Shown in pieces: positions 24,835 through 38,529 of a DNA stretch of 64,000 nucleotides. The translations under genes and the position numbers were made by a program. This DNA comes from Dama dama (taxonomy: Eukaryota; Chordata; Mammalia; Artiodactyla; Cervidae): contig NC_083701.1 of assembly GCF_033118175.1 (NCBI RefSeq), positions 73,346,001-73,410,000 on the forward strand. Direction: 5' to 3'. Below the pieces are notes generated by a model that saw only the letters and a program-made list of their open reading frames with translations, was not told the origin of the DNA and did no database searches. Within the stretch, counting starts at the first letter, position 1. The number at the start of each line of letters is the position of its first letter.

Positions 24835-26275
24835 CTTGTTGTTTTTTTGTTTAATGAAACATTCAGTTTGGGGTAACAGTAAATTTATATATAGTTATAA
24901 GAAATAATATAGAAATTTCCCATTTACCTTTCATCCAATGATAACACCTTGCAAACTATAGAACAATAACACAACTGGTATGTTAACATAGATAATCCAC
25001 TGATCTGACTCAGATTTTCCTTGTACTCACGTATGTGTTTGTGTTTTATGTAATTTTATCACGTGTAAGTTCATGTATCCATCACCAGTCAAAATACACA
25101 ACAGTCCATCAAGGGTCTCTCCTGTTGCTTTTTATAGCCACATACCTCATTCTCCCTACCCAACACCCTGTCCCTTCCCTGGTCCTGACAATCACTCATC
25201 TGTTTTCCAACTCTATAGTTTTTCCATGTTTAAAAAAGTTATGCAAATGGAATTGTCATCTTCTAACCTTTGGAGATTGGATTTTAATCATTATAATTCC
25301 CTGGAGATTCATGCAAAGTTTAGTGTGCATCAATAATGCATTCCTTTTATTCCCCATGATATGTCTGTACCATAGTCTAATCATTCAATCACTGAAAAGA
25401 GCATCTAAGTTGTTTCCTGTTTGGGTTTATGACCAAAAAAAAAAAAAATCCTGCTTTTGCACATCTGTGTACAGGCCTTTGTGTGAACACAAGCTTTTAG
25501 TTCTTGGGGATAAATGTCCAAGTGTGAAATTGTTGGGTCATACAATAATCACGTTTAGATTTATAAGAAATGATGCAGTTTCTCCACATTCTTGCCAGCA
25601 TTTAGCAATGTAGCTTTTTTTATTTTAGCCATCCTGATAGATGTATAGTGATACATCACTGCAGCTTTCATTTACATTTCCCAGTGGTCAGTGATGTTCT
25701 AAACCTTTTCATGTGGTTATTCGTCACTTTTATATCTTATTTTTTGAAATGTCTGTTCAAGTCTTTTGTTCAATTTATACTTGGAGTCTTTTAATTTTTA
25801 CTAATAAGTTTTGAGAGTTTTCTATATACTCTAAATGCTAGACTTTGGTCAGATATGTAGCTTGCAAATATTTTCTCCTTTCTGTTGCCTGTTTTCATCC
25901 TTCTAACAGAATCTTTCACAGAACAAAAGTTTTTAATTTTAACCTGGTACAATTTATCCATTTGTTTCTTTTATGGAGTATGCTTTTGGTGTCAAAGTTA
26001 AGAATTCTTTGCCTAGTCCTAGGCATACAGGAGTTTTTCCTTTTTTTCTAAGAGTTTTATAGTTTTATACACAACATGTAAGTTTATGATCCATTTTGAG
26101 TTAGTTTTATATGAAGTATGAGGTTTAGGATTGAGCTCATTTTTTTACCTTGGATGTCCAATTGTGCCAGCATGATTTGTTAAAAGAGCTTCTTCCCCCT
26201 CTGAATTGCTTTTATACCTTTGTCAAAAGTCAACTGGTGCCTTTTTAATGGTGGTGTTAATGTTTTGTCCTCAGA
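24835..26275 (-). mobile_element. L1 3' region, old
   Basis: Reverse L1M with TCTCCACATTCTTGCCAGCA, CATTTACATTTCCC and TCCATTTTGAGTTAGTTTTA. It carries about 1.4 kb of UTR and ORF2 end. Confidence 0.75.
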
Positions 26276-26329
26276 CATGAAGGTCTGCCCCCTGCAATAA
26301 CGGACAGCAGTCAAGACTACAGCAGTGAA

Positions 26330-26445
26330 AATTCCCTGGTGGTCCAGTGGTTAGGACTCAAAGGTTTCACTGCCATGAGATCAGATTGAGTCCCTGGCCA
26401 GGAAACTAAGTTGCCACAAGCCATGCAGGGCAGGCACACAAAGAA
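26330..26445 (+). mobile_element. CHR-type SINE
   Basis: AAATTCCCTGGTGGTCCAGTG, then TTGAGTCCCTGGCCAGGAAACT, then an A-rich tail: the short CHR head form. Confidence 0.75.
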
Positions 26446-27880
26446 AGAGAGAAAGACTATGTTAGTAAAACAATCAGCACAAATTTCCTCATGAAAATAT
26501 AATTACTAGAAGAGAAAGAAAATTATTATAGTCTGCTTTCATCCTAAGGAAAGCTTCAGGATAGAGCCAGACAACTAGCACAATTCGTTCACCAAATTTC
26601 AGCCGTTATCAGAAACTTGCTTAGTTTCATCTTGCTCTTTATTTATCTGGTTCTAATAGACAGTTTATCTTTTCATTTAGTGGTTTAAAGGTCAGAAATT
26701 ATTCAAACTTTATCCACATGCCCAGATGCCTGCTTTAACATGTTTAGTTTGGCTCCTTAGTGCTTCAGTTCAACTAGATGTCTGTTTTAGCATTTAGAAG
26801 CAGAGGAGAAAAACATGAATTGGGCATTCAGAGGAGCTCTTAAATATATGCCCTGTTCTCTCATTTATTTCAACATTAAGCTGAATATTAATTTTTATAC
26901 CATTAGTTATATACCTGTGGTATGATTGATACATCTGTACTTGCAGAGAAAAGAAGCTGGGCAAATATTTTCAAATCATAGACATGTATCTCTGATAACC
27001 ATTCACTGTTCACTCACTCTTAAGGCAGACTCTACCTCAGCACTTGGCCCAATCAGACACTGAACTGCCAAATTTCTAAATGGGCAGGAAAGGGCATCCT
27101 GGTGCTCCAGGGCTTTAAAAGCTGACTACCAGACAAGGATCAAGATAGTGGAGTAAAAAGATCCTGCAGTCCCCTCCACAAATGGACACACCAAAACTAC
27201 AGTTAGATATAGAATAACTATCCTAGGAGAAGAACCGGAACACTAGCAGAACAGCTCTTCTACAACCATGGATAAAAAGGAAAAAACGCACTGAGATAGG
27301 TAGGAGCAGGACTCACATCTCCAGGGTGGCGACCCACAGGAAGGAGATGAATCACAAATGCAAAGGCTCTCCCTCGGGAGCAGGGGTCTGAGCCCCACAG
27401 TGGGCACCCCAGCTCTGGGGACCTTCACCAGGGAGAGAAGCTTCCATAATATCTGACTTTGAAAACCAGCAGGGCTTACACCTAGAAGAGCCAGAGGGCG
27501 ATGGGAAACAAACACTCGACTCTAACAGGGCTCACATGCAAACTCACTCCAGGTCCAAGCAGAGAGGCAACAGTTTGCAAAGCACCTGAACCCTAAGTCA
27601 AGGAGATGTGTTGACTAACTTTAAGACAAGTACCTAAAAGACACCGGAACTTTCTCTGGGGTTCAAAGTGCTGGTGGGTGCCATGTTTTTATTCTCCTCT
27701 ACCTGGTTGGCCTGACACCGACATGCTCCATTTCTGACATTCACCGTCTATCTTGCTAACACCCTCTGCCCCATGTGGCAATCCTCTCCTGCCCTTCCCC
27801 GCACAATCAGCCTGCCCTAGTAAGCACCCTCAATGCAGCTCCCACCTTGCCGCATCTTTTTGGTGGCCTAGGACCAGACT

Positions 27881-28076
27881 TCTCTGTAGCTCAGAGGGTA
27901 AAGAACCTGCCTGCCATGCAGGAGACCTGGGTTCGGCCCCTGGATTGGGAAGATCCCCTGGAGAAGGGAATGGCAACCCACTCCTTGCCTGGAGAATGCC
28001 ATGGACAGAGGAGCTTAGCAGGCTACAGTCTGTGGGGTCACAAAGAGTTGGACATGACTGAGCAAATAACACTACT
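27881..28076 (+). mobile_element. Bov-tA SINE in L1 5' region
   Basis: Flanked by CCTAGGACCAGACT (27867-27880) and CCTAGGGCCAGACT (28077-28090), a 14-bp target duplication with one mismatch. Confidence 0.95.
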
Positions 28077-30577
28077 CCTAGGGCCAGACTAGCACCCCAC
28101 AAATTAGCTACTGCCCCTCCACACTGAGTTTGGCCTCCACCAGGACAGGCGTCCCCCACCCCGCAGAGCGGCTCCCTACTCACCACACCCAGTTGGCAGC
28201 CTTGGACCAGACAGGCGGCTCCCACACCAGGAGCAAACTCCACCCAGCAGTGTAGCCAGCTGTAGCGCCACAAAATAAAGGGCACACAGCCCACACGGGG
28301 GACACGTCTGGGACACCAGGAGCTAGCAACCAGGAGGGGCTGCTTTTCCAGGCCCCGACTTTTTACATACGGCCACTCCTTCAAGACCAGGAGACATAGC
28401 TGGTCTACCTGGCACCTAAAAACAAACACATAACCTTAGCATAAACAAGGAGATAGGGGAATATGGTCAAAACAAAAGGACAAGACAAAACCTCAGAAAC
28501 AGGATGAGACCAAATATACATAAGTTATCTACTAAAGAGTTAAAAGTTATGGCCATAAAAATGCTCACAAAAACCAGGAGAAACTAGATGAATATAGTGA
28601 AAACTTTAACACTGAGACAGAAAGTATAAAAACCACTCAGAGCTGAAGAATACAATAACTGGAATGAAAAATACACCAGATGGGATCAGCAGCAGGTGAA
28701 CTTCCAGATCAATGAACTGGAAGACCAAGCAGTGGATATCCCCTAATCAGAACTGAAAATTAATTAATTAATTTAAAAAGTATAGTTTAAGACATATCTG
28801 GGACACCTTAAAGCGTACTATCATCCACATTACATGGGCCCCAAAAGGAGAAAAGAGACAGAAAGGGACTTAAAACTTATATGAAGAAATAATGGCTGAA
28901 AACTTTCCTAATCCGAAGAAAGAAACAGATGTCCAGGTACAGGAAGCACAGAGAGCCCCAAATAAGATGAACCAAAGAGATACGCTCCCAGACACATTAT
29001 AATGACAATGGCGGAAGCTAAAGACAGAATCTTAAGAGTGGAAGGAGAAAAACAACTTGTAATGTACAAGGAAATTTTCTCCAGAAACATTACAGGCCAC
29101 TAAGAACTGGAACAATATATTTAAAGTACTGAAAGGAAAAAACAAGAATACTCTGACAGCAGTTATTATTCAGATTTGGAGATATAAAGAGTTTTCCAGA
29201 GAGACAAAAGCTAACGAAGTTCATCACCACTAACTTGCATGTAGACGAAAGGTTAAAAGAACTTATTTAAGGAAAAAAAAAAAAAACCATAGCTACAAAT
29301 AAGAAAATACGTGAAATAATCTCACAAACACGAAAATAAAGAAAAGGTACTGGGTCAATACTTACAAATCTAGTATGAATGTTAAAAAATAAAGGTAGTA
29401 AAATAAACTATAGCTACAATAATTAGCAAAGGGATACACAAATTAAAAAGACACAACATATGCCATGAAATCTCAAGAACTTATGAGATACACAAAATTA
29501 AAGGAAAAATAACCCAAGCATAGCAGTAAAGATAGTCATCAAGTCACAAAAGGCGAGAACAAGATAAGAAGCAAGGAACAGAGAATTACAAAAACAACCA
29601 GAAAACAATCAACAAAATGACAATAAGTATATACCTGTCATTGCTTTAAGTGTAAATGAACTAACTGCTGCAATCAAAAGACATAGAGTGGCTGAATGAA
29701 TAAAAAATAAAACCATCTATATAATGTCTACAGGAAACACACTTCAACCAAGATACACAAAGACTGAAATTGAAGGGTGAGAAAAAAAGTATTATACATA
29801 AATGGAAACAAAAAGAAAGCTAGGGTACCAGTACTTATATCCGCAAAATAGACATAAAAACAAAGGTTCTAAAAGAGATTTTTTTAAGTATCCTTTAATA
29901 CTTTAAATATCTTGTATAATGATACAGGGATCAATCCAACAAAAGGAAATACTAATGAATTCAAAATAGAAACACCTAAATATATAAAACAATATTAACA
30001 GACATAAAAAGAGAAATTGACAGTAATACTATATGTAAGGGACTCTAATACACCACTTACAGCAAAGGATAAATCATTCAGACAGAAAATCAACAAAGAA
30101 ACACTGGTCTTAAAAGATATATTAGACAAATAGATTTAGTAGATGTATACAGAACGCTCCATCCAAAATAATAAAGTATGCATTCTATTCAAGTGCATAT
30201 GGAACATCCTCCAGAATAGAACACATGTTAGTCTGCAAAACAAGCCTCAGTAATTTGCAAAAGATTGAAATCATGTGAAACATCATTTCTGACCACAATA
30301 GTATGAGACTAGAAATCAACTACAATTTTTAAAAGCTGTAAAACAAAGACACACAAACACACACACATGCATGGAGTTTAAACAATGTGCTCTAAAATGA
30401 CCAATGAGTTACTAAAATATCAAAAAGGAAATAAAAAATTACCTGGGGACAAATGAAAATTGAAACACCACATTCCAAAATCAATGGGAGGCAGCAAAAG
30501 CAGTTCTAAGAGGTAAGTTAATTGTGGTGCAAACCTACTTTAAGAAGCAAGAAAAATCTCATTCTATTCTTAAACCT

Positions 30578-30773
30578 AGTGTGAAAGTCACTCAGTCATG
30601 TCCAATGCTTTGGGACCCCATGAACTATACAGTCCATGGACTTCTCTAGGCCAGAATACTGGAAAGGGTACCCTATCCCTTCTCCAGCAAATCTTCCCTA
30701 CCCAGGAATCGAACCATGGTCTCCTGCATTGCAGGTGGATTCTTTACCAACTGAGCTATCAGGGAAGCCCCAA
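30578..30773 (-). mobile_element. Bov-tA SINE in L1
   Basis: Reverse copy bounded by TTAAACCT at 30570-30577 and 30774-30781. Confidence 0.94.
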
Positions 30774-32192
30774 TTAAACCTGAAGGAACTACAAAAAAGA
30801 ACAAACAAAGCTCAAAGTTAGAAAAAAGGAAATAAAAAAGATAAGAGCAGAAATAAATGAAATAGAGACCAAAAAAGAAAAAAAAATCAGTGAAACTAAG
30901 AGCTAGTTCTTTGAAAAGATAAACAAAGTTGATTAAAGAGCCCAAATAAATAAAATCAGAAATGACACAGGAGAAGTTGCCTCTGTCACCACAGAAATAC
31001 AAAGGATCATAAGAAACTACCAAAATGGACAATCTAGATGAAGTGAATAAATTCCTAAAAATTTATTATATTATTTAGTTTATTCTATTAATTTCTATTA
31101 ATTTATTTCTATTAATTCCTGCAATCCCCAGGACTGAATCAGGAAGAAGTAGATAAGTTAAACTAATCATCAATAGTGAAATGAATCAGTACTAAAAGAA
31201 AAAAAAAAGCTCAACAAATAGTCCAGAACAAGACAGCTGCACAAATGAATTTTACTAATCATTCAAAGAAAAGTTAACACCTGAACTTCTCAAACTATTC
31301 CAAAAGAAACTGAAGAAGAAGGAATGCTTCCAAACTCAACAAGATCAGCATCATCCTGATACCAAAACTAGATAAAAATATCACACAAAAAAGAAAATTA
31401 CACCTACTACTCTTGATGAAGATAGATGCAAAATCCTCAATGAAATATTAGTAAACTGAAGTCAATACATTTAAAGAATTATACACTATAATCAGGTGAG
31501 ATTTACTCCAGGAAAACAATGATGGTTCAGAAAGGCTTTCATCAAAAAGACAAAATAAAACAAGTGTTGATGAGGATGTGGAGAAAGAGAAACTCTTATT
31601 CACTCTTGATGGGAATAAAACAGTTGCTATGTAAAACAGTATAGAGGTTTCTCAAAAACATTAAAAAAAAAAAAAATAGAACTACCAGATGACCCAGCAA
31701 CTCCACTTCTGGATATTTACCCAAAGAAAACAAAACTTCTAATTAAAAAAGATAGATGCACCGCAGTGTGTATTGAAGCAGTATTTACAGTGGCCAAGAT
31801 GTAGCAGAAACCTCCGTGTCTATTGATATCGATAGATGACTAGATAAAAAAGATTTAGTACATTTAGTGAAATAATGTTCAACCATAAGAAAGAAAGAAG
31901 TCCTGGCATTTGGAGCAAACCAGGTGAAACTAGAGGGTAATATGCTTAAGTGAGCTAAGTCAGATAGAGAAAGACAACTATTTTATGATTTCAACTATAT
32001 GTGAAATTTAAAAACTGAACTAAAGCAGACCCATAGATATAGAGAACACATAGATGGTTTCCAGGGAAGAGGCAGGTAAGGGGATGGTGAAATAAGTGAA
32101 GGAGACTAAGAGGTACAAACTTTCAGTTATAAAATAAGTCATCGAGATGGAACACAGAGTAAGGAATATACTGTATTAATAATACACAATAA

Positions 32193-32405
32193 AGTGAAAG
32201 TGAAGTCGCTCAGTCATGTCCGACTCTTTGCGACCCCATGGACTGTAGCCTACCAGGCTCCTCCGTCCATGGGATTCTCCAGGCAAGAGTACTAGACTGG
32301 GTTGCCATTACCTTCTCCAGGGGATCTTCCCATCCCAGGGATCGAACCCAGGTGTCCTGCATGGTAGGCAGACGCTTTACCATCTGAGCCACCATCCTTA
32401 ATTAT
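32193..32405 (-). mobile_element. Bov-tA SINE in L1 3' UTR
   Basis: Reverse copy bounded by AATACACAATAA (32181-32192) and AATATACAATAA (32406-32417). The L1 UTR resumes right after it. Confidence 0.94.
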
Positions 32406-32560
32406 AATATACAATAATACTGTATTAATTTTAAATGGTCACATCTGGTTACTAGACTTATCATGATGATCACCTAAAAACATATATAAATGTGGAATCA
32501 CTATGCTGTATGGCCGAAACGAATATAATACGATATGTCCGTTGCACTTCAATTTCTAAA

Positions 32561-33260
32561 AAGCTGATCACAACTACCCACAAACAACCCGAGTTTAGAC
32601 TTCTGTTCAGCGGTCCTGTACACAGTGCAGAATCATGCTGTAAATCCACTTGTCTGATGACGAGCGCCCTGAATCCTCCTCCGTTCCCTAGTCTGATTTA
32701 TGTCTGTGCTATTTCCAGTTTCTCTGAGGCTCTCTTGTGATTTTGCTTCATTGATTCAGACAGTCTTGGTTTCTGTTTTTCTACAAATTGCCTTTCTTTG
32801 CATTTAAATTACTGAACTGCTCCAAGAGGAATCCCTTCCTGGCAGGAGCTCTCCATTGGCATGCTTATGAAGGAAGCCAATCTCTGCTTTACGAGCTTCT
32901 TGCTCTATCCTCAGGCCCCAGCAATGTGTACTGCTGCTAAGACAATTACAAATCTGCCTTGGGGTAACTGACATTTGGTCATGGGGGAGTGGAGTTGAAA
33001 TATCTCTACTCTACCTTTGTCACATGAGCCTTTTGCTCTTCACTGTCTCATTCCCAATTTGCTCCTGGTAGGAGAAGTTGGAACCCAAAACATGCTTCTT
33101 CCATGGGTTAGTAATGACTGTTAGTAATGTTAGTACTGTGCCTTAAAGAAAGAAAACCAAGCCATGTCCTTTTTCTTGACTTTTTCCTTTCTGATGCAGT
33201 AAAACTACCTGGGTACAGACTTCTCCTTAGAGAAGATTTTCACTTGAGGTAGTAGGTGGG
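32561..33260. other. No recognisable feature
   Basis: Unique-looking; no repeat or exon identified. Confidence 0.45.
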
Positions 33261-33272
33261 TGAGTAGACCCA

Positions 33273-34350
33273 CCTATGCCAAAGCCTTTGACTGTGTGGA
33301 TCATAATAAACTGTGGAAAATTCTGAAAGAGATGGGAATACCAGACCACCTGACCTGCCTCTTGAGAAACCTGTATGCAGGTCAGGAAGCAACAGTTAGA
33401 ACTGGACATGGAACAACAGACCGGTGCCAAATCCGGAAAGGATTACATCAAGGCTGTATATTGTCACCCTGCTTATTTAACTTATATGCAGAGTACATCA
33501 TGAGACACGCTGGGCTGGAAGAATCACAAGCTGGAATCAAGATTGCGGGGGAAATATCAATAACTTCAGATATGCAGATGACACCACCCTTATGGCAGAA
33601 AGTGAAGAAGAACTAAAGAGCCTCTTGATGAAAGTCAAAGAGGAGAGTGAAAAAGTTGACTTAAAGCTCAATATTCAGAAAACTAAGATCATGGCATCTG
33701 GTCCCATCACTTCATGGCAAATAGATGGGGAGACAGTGGAAACAGTGTCAGACTTTACATTTTGGGGCTCCAAAATCACTGCAGATGGTGACTGCAGCCA
33801 TGAAATGAAAAGATGCTTACTCCTTTAAGAAAAGTATGACCAACCTAGACAGCATATTAAAAAGCAGAGACATTACTTTGCCTACAAAGGTCCATCTAGT
33901 CAAGGCTATGGTTTTCCCAGTAGTCACATATGAACGTAAGAGTTGGACTATAAAGAAAGCTGAGCACCGAGGAACTGATGCTTTTGAACTGTGGTGTTGG
34001 AGAAGACTCTTGAGAGTCCCTTGGACTGCAAGGAGATCCAACCAGTCCATCCTAAAGGAGATCAGTCCTGGTGTTCATTGGAAGGACTGATGTTGAAGCA
34101 GAAACTCCAGTACTTTGGCCACCTCATGCCAACAGCTGACTCATTGGAAAAGACCCTGATGCTGGGAAAGATTGAAGGCAGGAGGAGAAGGGGACGACAG
34201 AGAATGAGGTGGTTGGATAACATCACCAATTTGATGGACATGAGTCTGAGCAAGCTCTGGGAGTTGGTGATGGACAGGGAGGCCTGGAGTGCTGCAGTCC
34301 GTGGGGTCACAAAGAGTCAGACACGACTGAGTGACTGAACTGAACTGAAC
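33273..34350 (+). mobile_element. 5'-truncated BovB LINE with 12-bp target duplication
   Basis: Begins inside the RT domain (AKAFDCVDHNKLWKILKEMG readable) and ends GAACTGAACTGAAC. TGAGTAGACCCA flanks it at 33261-33272 and 34351-34362. The RT frame breaks near 33550, before the YADD catalytic box, which is encoded in another frame at about 33570. The copy is therefore dead, though the text is close to the BovB I remember. Confidence 0.96.
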
Positions 34351-34750
34351 TGAGTAGACCCAACAGTCAGGCCTGCAGAAAAATCATATTTCTCTTCAGT
34401 AAGAGGTTTCAAAATTTAGATTCAGAGAAAAGTTGGAGAATCTACTTTGGCCTCAAGGTTTAATTTCTCAACATAGCTTTTATCAGAGCTTTTCATTCTC
34501 CACTCACAGAAATCCCAAACCCTTCATCTACTTCCTTTTTCAAAACTGTTTTACCTTTTAAATTGTATTCCTAGTGTCAAAGGAAGAGGCCACCATACAA
34601 TACTTGATATGAATATTGAATTTACTGCTTTATAATCATGTCAGAGCTTACTTAGAACGTTGTCTTTCTTGGCAAAGCCAAGAGCTGGTCTTACATAAGA
34701 TTTGACACTAGGTAGTTCAAGAAAAAATTGTTTTCCCTTAGAAATGTCTA

Positions 34751-34964
34751 AGGGCTTCCCCAGTGGCTCAGATGGTAAAGAATCCACATGTAATTCAGGA
34801 GAGCCAAGTTCAATTTCTAGGTTGAGAAGATTCCCTGGAGAAGGCAATGTCTATCCACTCCGGTATTTTCACCTGGAGAATCCCATGGACAGAGGAACCT
34901 GGCGGACTACAGTCCATGGGGTGGCAGAGAGTTGGACACGCCTGAGTGATTAAGCAGCAGCAGC
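34751..34964 (+). mobile_element. Bov-tA SINE with target duplication
   Basis: Full-length forward copy with a (CAG)n end. AGAAATGTCTA flanks it at 34740-34750 and 34965-34975. Confidence 0.95.
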
Positions 34965-34975
34965 AGAAATGTCTA

Positions 34976-36152
34976 CGTCTTCTAGTAATTTCTAGACATT
35001 TCCAGCACCCAGCAGTACCAATGAGAAATCTCATGCCCATCTTATGTTTATTTATAGACATTTTTTTCATCTCTGGAAACTTTTAGGACTTTTAATCTTT
35101 TGAGATTTAAAACAGTTTGCCATGTTTGAGTTTTACTCATCTCACTCACATTTGGTGATCTTTTTAAATCTAAAGATTTGTGCATTTCTTCTGCTCTCTA
35201 TAAAAAAGGTTTCTGCATAGTTTTTATTAATTTTTCTTTATATCCTCTCCTTCGGGGACGTACCTAACTTACATTAGAACTTCTAGTTCTATCTCTCATG
35301 TCTTTCTTACCATCAGTTCTCTCTCTCCCCCTCTTGCATGCTTTTACATCTCCTGCCTTTCTGTGTTATATTCTGGGAGAATTATTCGACTTATTAAATC
35401 TCTCTTCAGTTGTGTCCATTCTGAAATTTAACCAATCTCATATCTTTTTTTGTTTTTATTGTGATTGCTTTTTTGCTTTTTGGACGATTAAAATTTTTTC
35501 TCTCCAAGTCTCTAATCGATTCTCTCACAATAAACATTCTAATTAACATAAACTAGATACCTTCTCTTATCTCCATGAGGACATTAATCTTTTACAGAAA
35601 TTGTTGTCTATTTTGTTCATTTAGGTTCCTCGGGTGTTTGTTTTCTTCAATGCTGCTCATGGTGCTGATTTTACACAATTGTTTGACAATCTTTGTCTTG
35701 TGTGATTTTCTCTGTACTGAAATTCTTTGTAATTTAGGTAGGTTAGTAGTATACAAAGAGGGATAATAGCCATGGTCTACCTTAGGGGTGGAAGTATTTT
35801 ATTATCAGCATCGTTTCTTATCAGCACACAGTGACAATATAAGGACTGACTTTGAGGTGTGTATAGTTTTTTCTTTAATTTCCCTGCAGACATTACCCCC
35901 CCCTTAATTGCCATCACCTGGGGAAGATCGGTCCCACTACACCCCCTCTTACTCCACCTTCTCAATTCATCCCACCACAAGATAAGCCATTGCTATAGAT
36001 TCTGTTCCATTTAATGTCTTCTTTCTATAGTGATTGTGGGGGAAACATTGCTAAGAAAAAATAAGTAAGCAACAAGACTTCATGGTAAAGCACAGCTAAT
36101 TACACCTAATATGTTATAATGACCTATAATGGAATATCTGAAATTTTATCAG
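34976..36152. other. Unassigned A+T-rich stretch
   Basis: Pyrimidine-rich, perhaps a very old LINE, but no diagnostic block was found. Confidence 0.35.
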
Positions 36153-36216
36153 CCGAAAAGCTGAATCACTATGCCGTATACCTGAAACTAACACAATCTT
36201 GTAAATAAGCTATACT
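36153..36216 (+). mobile_element. L1 3' tail fragment
   Basis: GCTGAATCACTATGCCGTAT and CTGAAACTAACACAATCTTG match the extreme 3' end of L1MA-type elements. Confidence 0.75.
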
Positions 36217-36219
36217 GTG

Positions 36220-36349
36220 TTGTTGTTGAGTCACTTAGTCATATCCGACTCTTTGTGATCCCAAGAACTGTAGCCCACCAGGCTCCTCTGTCCATGAGAT
36301 TTCCCAGGCAAGAATACTGGAGTGCGTTGCCATTTCCTACTCCAGGGGG
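36220..36349 (-). mobile_element. Bov-tA SINE, partial
   Basis: Reverse tail half, after a GTT repeat; the tRNA-like head is missing. Confidence 0.9.
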
Positions 36350-36982
36350 TCTATGTTAATTTGAAAAATTCCTGAGAAGGATATAACACTAACTCATCGT
36401 CTGGGCAGAGTCCCCAGCTACCTCTGATTTTTGCCATCCTCCTGGGATACAGCTCTGCTTCTCCAGCTCAAATTCCCAATCTTACCCCCACCCTGGAGAT
36501 AACTGCTTCTGCTTCCATCGTTCCATGCAGATTTGGGGAGAAAGAAGTCAACCTATTTCACTTACTAACCCATGAAATCACCCTAATGCTTGACCATGGC
36601 ACTTGAATCTGCCCTCTTCAAGGGTAGAGCACTTCCAGAATCCTTCTCACTTTGCAAGAAATGTTTCCTGTGAGTGTTTTGGGTATTGGTTTTCTTCATT
36701 AATAGTAACAGTAGCCTGTTCTAAGCACTTCACAATTTGTGCAAGTTAAATGAGTTAATATATGAACCCATGTGACTTCTCATTAAGACACTTCTCCAAT
36801 TTCCTATTTTCCAGCTAGCAGTTTCCTGTTTTCCAGCACTGTGGATTTTCTTGACCATCTTTTTTGTCATTTCTAGAGATTTATGGCATTCAGCCTATTA
36901 TCTCGATCTAATTTTTTATCTGCTTCTTAAAATAGCTTTGCCCTTTTTTTCCCTAGACACGCATTCATTCTGGAGTAGTCTG
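36350..36982. other. Mostly unassigned; possible MIR core
   Basis: CCTGTTCTAAGCACTTCAC and AATGAGTTAATATATGAA near 36720-36765 hint at a decayed MIR. Nothing else recognised. Confidence 0.35.
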
Positions 36983-37365
36983 CTCAGAGTGATATAGCAA
37001 AATACCACAGACTGGGCAGCTTAAACAACTGAAACTTAATTTTCTCACAGTTCTGGAAGCAGGAGTCCAGATCAGAGGGCTGTCGTGGTTGATTTGTTAA
37101 GGCCCATTTTCCTGGCGGGGAGGCAGGTACTTTCTCATCGTGTCTGCACATGGTCTTTCTTCTGTAAATATGCAGAGAGAGAGCTCTCCAGTGTCCCTTC
37201 CTCTTCTTAGAAGAACACAAATCCTGTTGGATTAGGATGTCACTCTTATGACTCTATTTAACTTCAGTTGCCTTTCTAAAACCTTATCTCCCAAATAGTC
37301 ACATTAAGGATGATATCAGCATATGAATTTGGAGGAACAGCATTCAGTCAATAGCACATTTTAAT
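36983..37365 (-). repeat. MLT1/MaLR-type LTR
   Basis: ATACCACAGACTGGGCAGC, TCTCACAGTTCTGGAAGC, AGAGAGAGCTCTCCAGTGTC and ATATGAATTTGGAGG follow the reverse of a MaLR LTR. Confidence 0.65.
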
Positions 37366-38529
37366 AGATTGATTCTTAAAGAAAACAGCAATTTAACTCA
37401 GAAGAAGCTGATAAGCAAGAACAATGTAAGGGCACATGTAAAGTGAAAGAGAGGGGTATCAACTAAAGAATCTTCAAAGTGAATATAGAACATGCTGTCT
37501 TTCCTGACGAAAAGTAGTGTGCAAAAATATCTGTAGAATAAATGAATGAGACATTCAAAATGCACCTCAGCTTCCCCAAGACACCAATTTTCAGGAACAT
37601 TTGTGAATATCCTCTTTGACTCATTTAGGTTGGATTTGTATAAAATAAATAATAAAAACATGACTGTTCCTTACTTTACTCTCAAACTTGAAATTAATTA
37701 GGGAATTTAAGATGTTTATTAAATGAAATATATTAGTATTAAAGACTAATAAATTTTGATATTGATATGCTATTAAAAAATTCTCTTTCCAACTGGACTA
37801 ATATTTGGAAAGGGTTGCTGTTCTTATGTCTATTGATGTGTTTGTGGCTATGTGTGCATATAAGTGTACATATGGGACTTATAAATTTTAAATCTCTGTG
37901 GCAATATTTCTGTAACGCTTTTGTGACTTTATTCTTAACTAGTCACTTAAGTTCTAACAAAGTTAGGCACCACCATATTTATAGACTATTAGAATAAGAT
38001 TCACTAAAAATAAAAATAAGTGCTGTGTACACAGTCTCTAGCACTTACAGGTTAACGGAAGAATAGAGCTAGAGAGCAGACTATTGGAATAGGTTTGCAA
38101 ACAAGATTTGGAGCCACAAATGCATCATAGGCTGTTCTACACAGATCAAAAACAATTTAGGTTAGGAAGTTGTGGATCATAATATCCATATGTACACTAC
38201 CATATGTACAAATTAATGTGTACAAACAATACCATATGTAGAAGTGAAATGTGACAAGCAACTCAAACTTTTCACAGTATTTAGAGGTAAATGTGAGAAG
38301 ACAGCAAAGTAAGAACTGGTTAAGCTTTATCTTAATGACCCAAGTTTGCTTACAACTTGTTTTTATGATAGAGCAAAAGATACATTGCTTAAAATCAGAA
38401 TTGTGTGTAAATTTCAAATATTTGTATTTAGACATTTAATCCTACAAAAATTTTCACTTATTCAAGCCAGATTTCTTTTCTTCAGATGTAAAATTAGAAG
38501 ACAGCACTATGAATTTATTGTTAATTAAT
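37366..38529. other. No recognisable feature
   Basis: A+T-rich; no exon or repeat named. Confidence 0.45.

Larger units (their letters stand above)
27125..32560 (+). mobile_element. Long L1 (L1MA-like), interrupted by three SINEs
   Basis: The 5' UTR-like start (GACAAGGATCAAGATAGTGG) is followed by ORF1-region text, then ORF2-like blocks (ATTTACCCAAAGAAAACAAA, GTGGAGAAAGAGAAACTC) and a 3' UTR ending near GAATATAATACGATATG. All frames are broken. SINEs sit at 27881, 30578 and 32193, so this L1 is older than they are. Internal deletions are likely because the ORF2 part is short. Confidence 0.75.

Noticed and set aside
27830..28429. 199-codon minus-strand open frame
   Set aside because: It runs through a SINE and L1 5' UTR text, which is G+C-rich and so poor in stop codons.
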